Shown here: positions 7,416-16,772 of the stretch, piece by piece
How positions within the stretch are numbered: the stretch's first letter is position 1
Layout: every line of letters starts with the position of its first letter
DNA from: Haliscomenobacter hydrossis DSM 1100
Lineage (GTDB): Bacteria; Bacteroidota; Bacteroidia; Chitinophagales; Saprospiraceae
Assembly (NCBI RefSeq): GCF_000212735.1
Contig: NC_015510.1
Span: 3,684,315-3,748,314 of the forward strand
DNA length: 64,000 nucleotides
Direction: 5' to 3'
Notes under the pieces: model-generated
Told to the model about the DNA's origin: nothing
The model's database searches: none
The model's input: only the letters and a program-made list of their open reading frames with translations
Made by a program: the position numbers and the translations under genes

Positions 7416-8813
7416 ATGCTAGGTAAATTCACTGGTACAAAAACAATCGACTGGGTTGTTTTTTCCGTTTATTTGACGCTTGTTGTCTTTGGGGTATTGA
7501 TGATTTATGCCTCAACTTACATCGAATACGAGAAATACGGATTCATGCGCTCCTCGGTGGGTCGGCAGTTGATTTGGATGGCCATTTCGGCTGTGGCGTT
7601 CGGGGTTATCCTGACACTTGACTGGAAAGTATGGCAACTCTTGGCCTATCCCCTTTATACCATCACGCTGATTTTGCTACTTGGGGTGCCCTTTTTTGGT
7701 ACGGAGATTCACGGTAACCGCTCCTGGTATATCATTGGGGGGATGTCGCTCCAGCCTTCTGAGTTTGCAAAGGTAGGCACGGCCATGGCCATGGCCGCTT
7801 TTCTCAGTACACCGAGTACCAATTTAAAAAGTTTCAGGAGCCAATTTATCGCCTTTGGCATGTTGCTCATGCCCATGGCGCTGATCTTGGTGCAAGGGGA
7901 TTTGGGATCTGCCATCGTATTTGTATCATTTTTTATTGCGATGTACCGCGAAGGACTATCCCCCAATTACTACCTCGCGGCATTTACCATTCTGACCATT
8001 TTGTTGCTGGGTCTTATTTTTGATCCAGTGATTGTATCTATCCTGATTTTGAGCATCGGCTTGTGGTACCTCACCAGCTTGTATAAAGAATCCACCCAGC
8101 TGAAACGAATGGTTGCAGTATTGGGCCTGGCAGCAGTAGTTGCTTGGTACTTTGAGCTCGGGCTGTACAGCCTGGCGACTTTGGGCGGAGTTTATTTGTT
8201 GTGGGGCCTGATTTATGCCAGCCGCAAAGGGGTGCGGGAAGTAGGTACGGCAGCAATTGCCATTGCGCTGGGTGTAGGGATGTGTTTTTCGGCCAACTAT
8301 GCGGTGTTCAAGGTGCTTAAACCACACCAGGCCGACCGCATTTTGGTGTGGCTCAAACCCGAATCCTGCGCCGATTGTAAATCGATGTACAACTTCATGC
8401 AGTCCAAAACCGCTATTACCTCGGGGGGCTTTCTGGGCAAAGGATTTTTGCAAGGAAGTATGACGCGGTACAGCTATGTGCCCGAACAACCTACTGATTT
8501 CATTTTTTGTACCGTAGGTGAAGAGCAAGGCTTTATTGGTGCGCTGGGCATTGTGGCGCTGTTTTTGGTGCTGATGTTGCGGCTGACCATCATTGCCGAG
8601 CGACAACGGTCAAATTTTGCGCGGGTCTATACGTATTGTTTCGTCGGGATTTTATTCATCCACTTTTTCATCAACATTGGCATGACCATCGGGGTAACCC
8701 CCATGATTGGAATTCCCCTGCCGTTTATTAGTCGAGGTGGTTCCTCCCTCCTGGCCTTCTCGGCCATGATGGGCATTGTGCTGAAAATGGACCGCGATCG
8801 ATACCGCCTGTAG
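7416..8813 (+). CDS. rodA: Peptidoglycan glycosyltransferase RodA (SEDS family)
   Basis: Polytopic inner-membrane enzyme that polymerises lipid II during cell elongation with a partner transpeptidase. SEDS landmarks: GNRSWYIIGG and LQPSEFAK in the first half, QGDLGSA, the putative catalytic Asp361 in PEQPTDFIF followed by GEEQGFIG, and GVTPMIGIPLPFISRGGSS near the C-terminus. At 465 aa it is longer than typical E. coli-type RodA (about 370). The extra length lies around residues 185-300 as additional hydrophobic segments. No mreBCD or PBP2 gene is in view. A hairpin repeat of the GGGCGAC/GGGCAACC type follows the stop. Confidence 0.94.
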   Translation: MLGKFTGTKTIDWVVFSVYLTLVVFGVLMIYASTYIEYEKYGFMRSSVGRQLIWMAISAVAFGVILTLDWKVWQLLAYPLYTITLILLLGVPFFGTEIHGNRSWYIIGGMSLQPSEFAKVGTAMAMAAFLSTPSTNLKSFRSQFIAFGMLLMPMALILVQGDLGSAIVFVSFFIAMYREGLSPNYYLAAFTILTILLLGLIFDPVIVSILILSIGLWYLTSLYKESTQLKRMVAVLGLAAVVAWYFELGLYSLATLGGVYLLWGLIYASRKGVREVGTAAIAIALGVGMCFSANYAVFKVLKPHQADRILVWLKPESCADCKSMYNFMQSKTAITSGGFLGKGFLQGSMTRYSYVPEQPTDFIFCTVGEEQGFIGALGIVALFLVLMLRLTIIAERQRSNFARVYTYCFVGILFIHFFINIGMTIGVTPMIGIPLPFISRGGSSLLAFSAMMGIVLKMDRDRYRL

Positions 8814-8878
8814 GGGCGATCCCTATGTGGTCGCCCAAAAAAGGTCGCCCCTATTGGGCAACCACACAGGGTTGCCCC
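8811..8878 (+). repeat. Compound hairpin repeat (GGGGCGA.. / GGGCAACC.. type)
   Basis: Two nested palindromes: GGGGCGA with TCGCCCC around an A6 loop, and GGGCAACC with GGTTGCCC. The same sequence family recurs at 35972-36064. It lies between rodA and tgt and may end the rodA transcript. Confidence 0.75.
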
Positions 8879-8897
8879 AACCAAACCATTAACGATT

Positions 8898-10031
8898 ATG
8901 TTTTCGTTCAACATCGACCATAAAGACCCTCAATCCTCGGCTCGGGCCGGGGTCATTCAAACTGCTCACGGGGAGATCCAAACTCCTATTTTTATGCCCG
9001 TGGGTACAGCGGGTACCGTCAAAGCGGTGCATCAGCATGAATTGGAAACGGAGATCAAAGCGCAAATTATTTTGGGGAATACCTACCATTTATACTTGCG
9101 TCCAGGCATTGAAATTTTACAGCAGGTTGGTGGTTTGCACAAATTCAATGGTTGGAATCATCCCATTTTAACCGATAGCGGGGGCTATCAGGTGTATTCA
9201 CTGGGCAATACCCGCAAAATCAAAGAAGAAGGGGTTACTTTTAATTCCCACATCGATGGTTCTCCCCACTTTTTTTCGCCTGAACGCGCCATCGACATCC
9301 AGCGCATCATTGGTGCCGACATCATCATGGCTTTTGACGAGTGTACCCCGTACCCGTGTGAATATGGCTACGCCAAAAAATCGATGGAAATGACCCATCG
9401 TTGGTTGGCGCGTTGCTGCGAGCGTTTTGACAATACCCAGGGGCTTTATGGGTACGAACAGACCTTGTTTCCGATCGTACAAGGGAGTACTTATACGGAT
9501 TTGCGGATTCAGTCGGCAGAGGCCATTGCGGCTTTCAACCGTCCGGCCAATGCCATTGGAGGCCTTTCAGTAGGCGAACCCGCCGAAGACATGTACGCCA
9601 TGACTGAGCTGGTTTGTGGCGTTTTACCCGCCGATAAGCCACGCTACCTCATGGGAGTGGGTACTCCAGTGAACATCCTGGAAAGTATTGCCCTGGGCAT
9701 CGATATGTTTGATTGTGTATTGCCCACCCGCAATGCCCGTCATGGACTATTGTATACGGCGGAGGGCATCCTGAACATGCGCAACGCCAAGTGGAAGGAC
9801 GATTTTTCACCCATTGATGCCAATAGCCCTTGCCATAGTAGCCGGTTCTACTCTAAGGCTTACCTGCGGCACCTGATCCACAGCAGTGAAATTTTGGGGA
9901 TGCAGATTGCTACCTTGCAGAATTTGTCTTTTTTCTTGTGGTTGGTAACTGAAGCGCGGGCACACATTCAGGCGGGGGATTTCCGGGCCTGGAAGGAGAT
10001 GATGGTGCCCAAGTTGGAAACACGGCTTTGA
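8898..10031 (+). CDS. tgt: Queuine/preQ1 tRNA-ribosyltransferase (Zn ligands substituted)
   Basis: Exchanges guanine-34 of tRNA(Asp/Asn/His/Tyr) for preQ1. A 377-aa TIM barrel of standard size. Catalytic residues are present: Asp93 in LTDSGGYQ and the nucleophile Asp272 in FDCVLPTRNARHG; VQGS and GGLSVGE are intact. The usual C-terminal zinc site (CxCxxC plus His) is not: by alignment to the conserved AYLRHL context the ligand positions read Ser310, Cys312, Ser315 and Gln341. The fold here is probably metal-free; whether this is general in Bacteroidota should be compared. It is convergent with the MerR gene. Confidence 0.94.
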   Translation: MFSFNIDHKDPQSSARAGVIQTAHGEIQTPIFMPVGTAGTVKAVHQHELETEIKAQIILGNTYHLYLRPGIEILQQVGGLHKFNGWNHPILTDSGGYQVYSLGNTRKIKEEGVTFNSHIDGSPHFFSPERAIDIQRIIGADIIMAFDECTPYPCEYGYAKKSMEMTHRWLARCCERFDNTQGLYGYEQTLFPIVQGSTYTDLRIQSAEAIAAFNRPANAIGGLSVGEPAEDMYAMTELVCGVLPADKPRYLMGVGTPVNILESIALGIDMFDCVLPTRNARHGLLYTAEGILNMRNAKWKDDFSPIDANSPCHSSRFYSKAYLRHLIHSSEILGMQIATLQNLSFFLWLVTEARAHIQAGDFRAWKEMMVPKLETRL

Positions 10032-10074
10032 TAACCAAATGAAATTGATTTAGGACTCCCATCGAGATGACCAT

Positions 10075-11019
10075 TCATGATTGCGGACTGGCCATGGAAG
10101 CTTGAGCAACGCCACCACTTCGCCGCGGCTCTGGCTGGTTCAAAAACTCTAAAAATTCCAAGGTGTGGTCTAAACTGCGCAGTACCCGTACATTGTGTGA
10201 GGCCGATACTTTTTGTGCTACCACCTGATAACCCGATAACAAGATCTGAACATCGGGGAAGGTTTCGGACAGTTTGTCAACGTAGCGTTGCACTGGTTCT
10301 TTGGAGAAAGTTTCGCTGATCATGGTAAAAATGAAATCAGGCTTGTGCACTTTGCAGGCATCGCGCAGATCGGACAATGAAATGTCCTGTCCCAGATAAA
10401 GCACCTGGTTGCGGCGTGACTTGAGGATGTAGTGCATGAAAAGTAAGCTCAATTCCTGTTTCTCCCCCTCAGGCAAATAAATGATGAATTTTTTGACGTG
10501 GTTTCCTTGAGGAATGGGTTCATTGTTGATGGCAACAATGATTTTTTGGCGGATGAGGTAACTGATGAAGTTTTCCTGAACCGGATTGATCGACCCTGTC
10601 AGCCAAAGTACCCCCAATTTATCGAGGAAAGGGTAAATGACTTCGAGCATGGTGCGCTCAAAGCCCAATTGATGGATATTGGTAGAAATGATGCGGTCAA
10701 ACTTTTGCTCATCCATTTCAATCATCGAAATGGTCAGGGCATCCAGTTGGGTGCTGTATTCAAAATTGATTTCGGAAATGGCCGCCACCTTTTCGGCCAC
10801 AGCCTGCCGGGTCATGAGGGCAATTTTGGAAATTTTGATGCCATTCTTATTGAGCAAGGCCACATTGAGCAGGAACTTGAGGTCGTCGTCCTGATAGTAA
10901 CGAATATTGGTCTTGGTACGCTTAGGAGCAATGACTCCATAACGTTGCTCCCAGATGCGGATCGTGTGTGCTTTGATCCCTGAAAGTTTTTCCAAGTCCC
11001 GAATAGAGTATACTGCCAC
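10075..11019 (-). CDS. MerR-family regulator with B12-binding-like domain (CarA/CarH type)
   Basis: 314 aa. The N-terminal MerR winged helix (MAVYSIRDLEKLSGIKAHTI, IWEQRYG) is followed by a helical cap and a Rossmann-like cobalamin-binding fold, the architecture of the light/B12-dependent repressors CarH and LitR. The W-x9-EH motif reads W139-x9-EN here. The base-off ligand motif ExHxxG reads E-K-Q188-E-L-S191, so the histidine that would bind cobalt is missing. I infer a cobalamin-independent, CarA-like repressor. It is divergent from the secreted protein gene at 11306 and may control that region. The C-terminal tail (QPEPRRSGGVA...) is low-complexity. Confidence 0.85.
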   Translation of the reverse strand: MAVYSIRDLEKLSGIKAHTIRIWEQRYGVIAPKRTKTNIRYYQDDDLKFLLNVALLNKNGIKISKIALMTRQAVAEKVAAISEINFEYSTQLDALTISMIEMDEQKFDRIISTNIHQLGFERTMLEVIYPFLDKLGVLWLTGSINPVQENFISYLIRQKIIVAINNEPIPQGNHVKKFIIYLPEGEKQELSLLFMHYILKSRRNQVLYLGQDISLSDLRDACKVHKPDFIFTMISETFSKEPVQRYVDKLSETFPDVQILLSGYQVVAQKVSASHNVRVLRSLDHTLEFLEFLNQPEPRRSGGVAQASMASPQS

Positions 11020-11305
11020 TTGCTAAGGCGTTTTTTTTCAGTGATTTAGAATCTTGACTTTAACGTGAGTTGCTCTTTTAAATTCACCAATAGCTAACAT
11101 CAGACCCGTCAAAAGGTTTATTTTTACGGAAAAATAGTGTCGTCTGTTTTCACTCCCGACGTTAAAGAAAGTGCAATATGGATTAAATTACTAACTTTAG
11201 CAGGTCGCTAGAGCTTGTCCAAATTTAGCCATATCGCGCTCAAAGATAAAATTGGAACAGCCTCGAAGATACGCTCAATGCTTAAATTTCTACAAAACAA
11301 TTACT

Positions 11306-14140
11306 ATGAAGTGGATTAAGGCTCTACTTTTTCTCTTTTCCCTTACTTGCCTTGCCCAGCAGGTTTACGCCCAAGCTAACCCCTGTGTCTACACGCTAGA
11401 TTTGAATGATCAACTTGGCGATGGTTGGAATGGTGCCCAATTGGAAGTACGCATCAATACTACGGCCACGGTGTATACCCTTACCAATGGGGCCCAGGCG
11501 CGGCATTATCTGACCTTGAACAATGGTGACAGCCTGCGGCTCAGCTACAAACCCGGTCCTTTTGATCAGGAAGTTTCTTACTCCTTGTTGGACCAGGAAG
11601 GTAAAGTGGTGTATACCACGGGCAGCATTAAACCTGCTACAGGCGTGGTGTTGCGCAGTAGAATCATTTGCCCGACTTGTGCACCTCCTCCAGGGCCCAG
11701 CGTCACTTTTGAAGATGTACGTGCTTTTACCGCTCAACTGAGTTGGGTGGGCAATGTACCCGGGGGAACTTATCTGCTCGAATACGGCAACAAAGGCTTC
11801 CTTCCCAATAAAGGTACAGGTACCATAGTACGCAGCACCGTGACCCGTACTATTTTGCGTGGCCTGACCCAAAATACCAGCTACGAGCTTTATTTGAGTG
11901 TCATCTGTAGCAATCCCGCCGACACCAGTTTGGTCTTGGGCCCCTTTGCTTTTAACACCCGCTTTGCCATTGATTTGGGCATTTCGAGTGTACTAAGCCC
12001 GGCTACCGGATGTGGCTTGGAAGGTGGCGATACCGTACAGGTATTGATCAGCAACTATGGCGGGGAACCTCAATCGCTGGTTCCGTTTAAATATGCTGTA
12101 AATGGCATGCCCGTACCCATTCAAATGCCACAAGATGGCGTTTATACCGGAGTGGTTGGGCGCGATAGTGCCGATGTGGCCGAATTTGACAACCAATATG
12201 CTTTTCCTCCGGGAGATTATGTGATTGATGCCTGGACGGAGATGAAGGGGGACAGTGTACCTGAAAATGATACCCTGCGTTATACTTTTACCAGCTTGCC
12301 CACCATTGTGTCTTACCCGCACGTAAACCTGCTCGAAGATCGTTTCACGGGCTGGACCGTAGACCAAAGTAGTGTCAACCCCAGCTGGCAATTGGGCAAC
12401 CCCAATAAACGGCTGCTCAATCAGGCTTTCAGTGGCTCGCAGGTTTGGGCCACCAGCTTGAGCGGAAGCTACAACAGCAGTGAGGTCTCTTATCTGGCCT
12501 CGCCTTGTTTCGATTTTTCCAACCTGAGTGCTGATCCTGTCCTGACTTTTGCACTCCAGTTGGACATGGAAGGTTGCTGTGATGGCCTGTGGGTAGAACT
12601 GAGTACCGATGGAGGCGTTTCCTGGGCAAAACTAGGCGACAATACCAGCGGCATCAACTGGTACAACGACGTTACCCGCCAAATCTGGAATGGCAATGGT
12701 GGCGTGCGGGGTTGGTTTACCGCTTCGCATCCACTGCCCGGTACCGCTACTGCGCCGAATGTGCGCATTCGTTTTGCCTTTTTGTCCGATTTTGCCAATA
12801 ACCTGGAAGGTGCGCTGATCGACAACATTCAAGTACACGTGCCTACCCGCGATTTGTTGGCCTTGAGCGTACGCAACACCAGCGCCGATCCCTGCGGCAA
12901 TGCCAATGATCAATTGGCGTTTTCGATTGGCAACCTCAGTCGGAACAACTCCACTGGTTTTAATGTGGCTTACCGCATCAACAATGGCCCGGTGGTTACA
13001 GAAAACGTAGGTGGATTCACCTTGCAGCCAAACGCCAAAAATGCCTACACCTTCCGCGGAACCTTCAACACGGCTACACCCGGCACCTACAACATCAAAG
13101 CCTGGATCGTAGGTGATGTGCAGGCCTCCAACGATACCGCATATTTTACCTTCAATTCGGCTTATCCAGTTCCGTTTGGCGAAGACTTCGAAAGAGGAGG
13201 GATTCCCCGCGACTGGGTGATCGACACCGACGCCGTGGTGGTAAAAGACCGGGGCAACAGCAGTTTTACCCTTTCCGATAATTTGTTCAGCGGCGACGCC
13301 AGCTTAAGGGCCACCAGCCCTACCTTTGGCCCCATTGCCGCCAACGATAGCCTTACTTTTGAATACCGTTATGTCAACGTGTCGGGCAACAATGTGACGG
13401 CTACCCAGCTTACGGCGAATGACCGCCTCGATGTGTTTGTTTCGATTGACTGCGGGCGTAACTTTGTCTTGTTGCAATCCATCACCTCGACCAATCACGT
13501 AGCTTCGACTCAGCTGCGCCGGGTTACAGTAAAATTGGGCGCTTACGCGACCCGGTTCATCCAGATTCGTTTGGTGGCTACCCGTGGCGGCGGTGATTAT
13601 TGGATCGATATCGACAACATCAATCTGAACCGTTGTCCGGCCAAATTGGATCTGGCCAGTACCATTCGCAATGCCACTGGCGCAACCCTGCGCAATGGCT
13701 CGATCAGCGTACGCGGTGCCGCCAATGGGGCACCGTACAAATACCGCTGGACAACCGGGGCTACTTCGGCCAACGTTGCCCAGTTGCAGGCAGGGTTGTA
13801 CAGCGTTACGGTAACGGATCGTTTTGGCTGTTCTTCGGTACTGGATTTGGAAGTGAAATTCACGGTTTCGGCACGGGATCAGGATTTACCAGTAGACAAA
13901 CTGAGCATCGCACCGAATCCAACCAATGATCAGGCCTTGTTGCGGGTAGCGCTCCGTGAAAGAAGTAATTTGTTGGTACAGCTGATCAGTCCGATCGGAC
14001 AAGTACTGAATCAGGTGCAATTGACGGGAGTGCAGCAAGCAGATATTCCGATCAACTTGGCGCAATTGCCGGCGGGCATGTACTTTGTACGTTTGCAGGC
14101 CAATGGGCGGCAGCGGATCGAGCGCGTGGTGAAGTTCTAA
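11306..14140 (+). CDS. Large secreted protein with type IX (type A) sorting tail
   Basis: About 944 aa from the ATG at 11306, which begins the signal peptide MKWIKALLFLFSLTCLAQQVYA with cleavage before Gln. An upstream in-frame codon at 11252 lacks a signal peptide. A fibronectin-III-like module (VTFEDVRAFTAQLSW ... YELYLSVIC) is followed by two jelly-roll/MAM-like modules with the DN-IQVHV and DIDNINLN ends. Then comes one SprB-like repeat (GLYSVTVTDRFGC) and a C-terminal domain (IAPNPTNDQALL ... LPAGMYFVRLQANG ... RVVKF) of the Por secretion type A kind. I infer a cell-surface or released adhesin-like protein; no catalytic motif seen. Confidence 0.87.
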   Translation: MKWIKALLFLFSLTCLAQQVYAQANPCVYTLDLNDQLGDGWNGAQLEVRINTTATVYTLTNGAQARHYLTLNNGDSLRLSYKPGPFDQEVSYSLLDQEGKVVYTTGSIKPATGVVLRSRIICPTCAPPPGPSVTFEDVRAFTAQLSWVGNVPGGTYLLEYGNKGFLPNKGTGTIVRSTVTRTILRGLTQNTSYELYLSVICSNPADTSLVLGPFAFNTRFAIDLGISSVLSPATGCGLEGGDTVQVLISNYGGEPQSLVPFKYAVNGMPVPIQMPQDGVYTGVVGRDSADVAEFDNQYAFPPGDYVIDAWTEMKGDSVPENDTLRYTFTSLPTIVSYPHVNLLEDRFTGWTVDQSSVNPSWQLGNPNKRLLNQAFSGSQVWATSLSGSYNSSEVSYLASPCFDFSNLSADPVLTFALQLDMEGCCDGLWVELSTDGGVSWAKLGDNTSGINWYNDVTRQIWNGNGGVRGWFTASHPLPGTATAPNVRIRFAFLSDFANNLEGALIDNIQVHVPTRDLLALSVRNTSADPCGNANDQLAFSIGNLSRNNSTGFNVAYRINNGPVVTENVGGFTLQPNAKNAYTFRGTFNTATPGTYNIKAWIVGDVQASNDTAYFTFNSAYPVPFGEDFERGGIPRDWVIDTDAVVVKDRGNSSFTLSDNLFSGDASLRATSPTFGPIAANDSLTFEYRYVNVSGNNVTATQLTANDRLDVFVSIDCGRNFVLLQSITSTNHVASTQLRRVTVKLGAYATRFIQIRLVATRGGGDYWIDIDNINLNRCPAKLDLASTIRNATGATLRNGSISVRGAANGAPYKYRWTTGATSANVAQLQAGLYSVTVTDRFGCSSVLDLEVKFTVSARDQDLPVDKLSIAPNPTNDQALLRVALRERSNLLVQLISPIGQVLNQVQLTGVQQADIPINLAQLPAGMYFVRLQANGRQRIERVVKF

Positions 14141-14162
14141 ATATAATACCGCCTACTGCGGC

Positions 14163-14235
14163 TTTTTTCACCAGAGATGGCCACAGATTTCTCATTTTAA
14201 TCTGTGCAAATCTGTGGCCATCTGTGGTGAAAAAA
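14163..14235 (+). repeat. CACAGATT-type hairpin between convergent genes
   Basis: A 28-bp arm at 14163-14190 and its reverse complement at 14208-14235 differ at one base (TTTTTTCACC..AGATGGCCACAGATTT). The loop is 17 bp. With T/A tracts at both outer ends it could terminate transcription in both directions. It is related to the element at 22860-22917. Confidence 0.85.
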
Positions 14236-14240
14236 TATAC

Positions 14241-15542
14241 TCACTCCGAAATCATCACCGACATCAATTCCTCTATCTCCTCCGCTTCAACGGGGATGCT
14301 GGCCATCAAATCCAGGGGGCCATTCTCGGTGACCAAAATATCGTTTTCAATGCGGATACCGAGGTTTTCATTGCGGATGTAAATACCCGGTTCACAAGTA
14401 AAGACCATGCCTTCCTGAATGGGTACATAACGATCGGCCAGATCGTGCACATCCATCCCCAAATGGTGGGAAGTGCCGTGCATGAAGTATTGTTTGTAGA
14501 GCGGTAATTCCGGGTTTTGCTGATCGATGTCTTTGCGGGTGAGCAATTTCAGGTCAATCAGTGCACTCTCCATCATTTTTACCACCTCTTTGCTGTATTC
14601 TTCCAGGGTGGTGCCGGGTACCAACAACTGTTGCGCATCGCGCATGATGCGCAACACGGACTCGTATACACTGCGTTGACGGGTAGTAAATTGACCACTG
14701 ACCGGAATGGTTCGCGTGAGGTCGGAAGCATAGTGGGCATATTCAGCTCCGAAATCCATCAACAACATATCGCCAGCCTTACACTGTTGGTTGTTGCGGG
14801 TATAGTGCAACACACAACTGTTGGAACCGGAAGCAATGATGGGATCGTAGGAATGTCCACTGGCGCGGTTGCGCAAAAACTCATGGGCAATTTCGGCTTC
14901 CACTTCGTATTCCATTACGCCTGGGCGTACAAATTCGAGCACCCTGCGGAAGGCTTTCCCGGTAATGCCAATGGCCTGCTGGATGAGTTCAATTTCCACC
15001 GGCTGCTTGTTCATCATCAGTTTTTTGAGGATGGGCTGCGAGCGGTGGTATTTGTGCCCGGGGTAACGCTCCATGACGTCGCGGGCCATGCGCATGTTGC
15101 GGGTGGGCAACTCAGGGATGAAACGATCGTGTTCTTCGGTATTGATATAGACCCGCTTGGCCAGCAAAATGAGTTCGTGTAAAATGGCGGGCATTTCATC
15201 CAGCCAATAAATTTTTTGGATGCCCGATACCGCTCGAGCTTGCTCTTTGCTGTACTTTTCACCCTCCCAAATGGCGATGTAATCGCTGGTGCGTTTGACA
15301 AAAGCCAATTCTTGAAATCCTTCCTTGATGCAATCCGGGAACAACACCACTACGGTCTCTTCCTGATCCAAACCACTGAGGTAAAACAAACCCGAATTCT
15401 GTCGGAAAGGAAAAAAGGTATCACCACTGCGGGGCATTAAGTCATTGGCGTAAAAAATTGCCAGTGAATCGGGCTGCATTTTGCGCATGAAGCGCCTGCG
15501 GTTGGTGGTAAAAAATTCCGGGTTGATCGGATCGTATTTCAT
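14241..15542 (-). CDS. pepP: Xaa-Pro aminopeptidase (M24B, aminopeptidase P)
   Basis: Removes N-terminal residues preceding proline. 433 aa with the N-terminal AMP_N domain (residues about 1-135) and a pita-bread M24 domain. The five metal ligands can be placed: Asp in LLMDFGAEY, Asp in YASDLTRT, His in GTSHHLGMDVHD, Glu in TCEPGIYI and Glu in RIENDILV. No signal peptide, so cytoplasmic. The ATG at 15542 matches the family N-terminus. Its 3' end lies 5 bp from a strong bidirectional hairpin. Confidence 0.95.
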   Translation of the reverse strand: MKYDPINPEFFTTNRRRFMRKMQPDSLAIFYANDLMPRSGDTFFPFRQNSGLFYLSGLDQEETVVVLFPDCIKEGFQELAFVKRTSDYIAIWEGEKYSKEQARAVSGIQKIYWLDEMPAILHELILLAKRVYINTEEHDRFIPELPTRNMRMARDVMERYPGHKYHRSQPILKKLMMNKQPVEIELIQQAIGITGKAFRRVLEFVRPGVMEYEVEAEIAHEFLRNRASGHSYDPIIASGSNSCVLHYTRNNQQCKAGDMLLMDFGAEYAHYASDLTRTIPVSGQFTTRQRSVYESVLRIMRDAQQLLVPGTTLEEYSKEVVKMMESALIDLKLLTRKDIDQQNPELPLYKQYFMHGTSHHLGMDVHDLADRYVPIQEGMVFTCEPGIYIRNENLGIRIENDILVTENGPLDLMASIPVEAEEIEELMSVMISE

Positions 15543-15580
15543 GGTCGCTCTCCTTTGGGCCTTAAGTTATAAAAGATATT

Positions 15581-15701
15581 GGTAAAAGTTGAAAAGTTGC
15601 TGCGTCGAAAAGTTGAAATGTTAGATAATGCACAATTTCTACTGCCGTTATAACGCCTTGCAACGCCCCAACTTTTTAGCCCTTCAACCCTTCAACTGAA
15701 G
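15581..15701 (+). repeat. GTTGAAAAG-type imperfect hairpin
   Basis: The left side repeats AAAGTTGAAAAGTTG; the right side carries CCAACTTTTTAG, CCTTCAACCC and TTCAACTG. Pairing is imperfect, but the word set is the same as at 54541-54674. It fills most of the 159-bp spacer between the aminopeptidase and bestrophin genes. Confidence 0.6.
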
Positions 15702-16628
15702 TCACAATACCTCTTCCACCTGGCTTTTGATGCCCTGTACAATCCGCAGGAGGGGTAAGTCATTGTCATCTCCGCCAAAAGGGTCTTCAATTTCCTCCGC
15801 AATCAGCTCCAAACTGGCCAGTACATAAAACACAAAAGCCACGATGGGAATGATGAAATAACCCAGGTTGAATACGTACCCAAAAGGCAAGGTCATGATG
15901 TAAATGAAAATGAATTTTTTGAGGAAACTGCTGTACGAGCGCGGGATGGGTGTGTAGCGGATGCGCTCACAACTGGCACAAATTTCGGTAAATGCCTGCA
16001 ATTCGGGGTTGACGAACAGTACTTGACCCCATTGCAAGCGCCCTTCGCGAAACATGTTCTGCAAATATTGGTGCATCAAACCAACGTACTGATTAGGGAT
16101 GTGTTTTTCATAATCCAGTTGGACTTGTAAATCACCCGGCAAGGATTCCATTTCATTGCCCTGATCGGGCACTTTTTTGTTGAGGTGTCGCAATAACGCA
16201 CTCGCATAGGCGGGAATCAAAATCCGAAAATACCCGCGCTCTTTGGCATCGTCGGGCAGCATAGCAGCCAGCTTAATGGCGAGGTTGCGGCTGTGTTGCA
16301 CTTGCTGGCTCCACAATCGGCGTCCATCCCACCAACGTTCGTAAGCCGTGTTGGTGCGAAAAACCAGCAAAAAGGAAATGACAAACCCCAACAGGGAATG
16401 CATCACCGAGATGTTGCGCACGTAGCTCTTTTCATTGAGTTGCCAAACCTCCATCTCCAGATAAGCCACCAAACCCGAATAAACACAGATCAAAATGATC
16501 ATCGGATAGAGCTTGCGGATGGTATCGGTTTGATTGAAGCGGAACAAAAAGCTAAACCAGTGTTGGGGGCTGTAGGTAGGCAGTTGCGCCGGAAAGGCGT
16601 AGCCGCTTTTGATGGTGGTGTTCTCCAT
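15702..16628 (-). CDS. Bestrophin-family membrane channel
   Basis: 308-aa inner-membrane protein of the bestrophin/UPF0187 family, which forms pentameric anion or cation channels. Seen: two hydrophobic segments near residues 40-58 and 75-92 with the conserved FRTNTAYERWWDGRRLW after the second, IPRSYSSFLKKFIFIY, then two more hydrophobic segments and the acidic EEIEDPFGGDDNDLP. Length and motif order match bacterial homologues such as the Klebsiella channel. It is transcribed downstream of mnmE across 144 bp. Confidence 0.92.
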   Translation of the reverse strand: MENTTIKSGYAFPAQLPTYSPQHWFSFLFRFNQTDTIRKLYPMIILICVYSGLVAYLEMEVWQLNEKSYVRNISVMHSLLGFVISFLLVFRTNTAYERWWDGRRLWSQQVQHSRNLAIKLAAMLPDDAKERGYFRILIPAYASALLRHLNKKVPDQGNEMESLPGDLQVQLDYEKHIPNQYVGLMHQYLQNMFREGRLQWGQVLFVNPELQAFTEICASCERIRYTPIPRSYSSFLKKFIFIYIMTLPFGYVFNLGYFIIPIVAFVFYVLASLELIAEEIEDPFGGDDNDLPLLRIVQGIKSQVEEVL

Positions 16629-16772
16629 AGTATGGTCCGGTTACAGGTGTAAATAAGTAGTGCACTTAATACGCACGGTGTAAATGGCTTATACGGAGAA
16701 GTGGTACCGCAGGTTTCAAGATTAAAACATAATATTTTTTGGAATTCGATAAAAGTAATTATGTCGATATGT

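Noticed and set aside
11058-11167. Operator for the MerR-type regulator formed by CTTTAACGT (11058) and ACGTTAAAG (11159)
   Set aside because: The half-sites are about 90 bp apart, too far for a MerR operator, and a 9-base match in AT-rich DNA can arise by chance.
14517-15182. 221-codon open frame antisense to aminopeptidase P
   Set aside because: The minus-strand gene has all five metal ligands, so this is a shadow.
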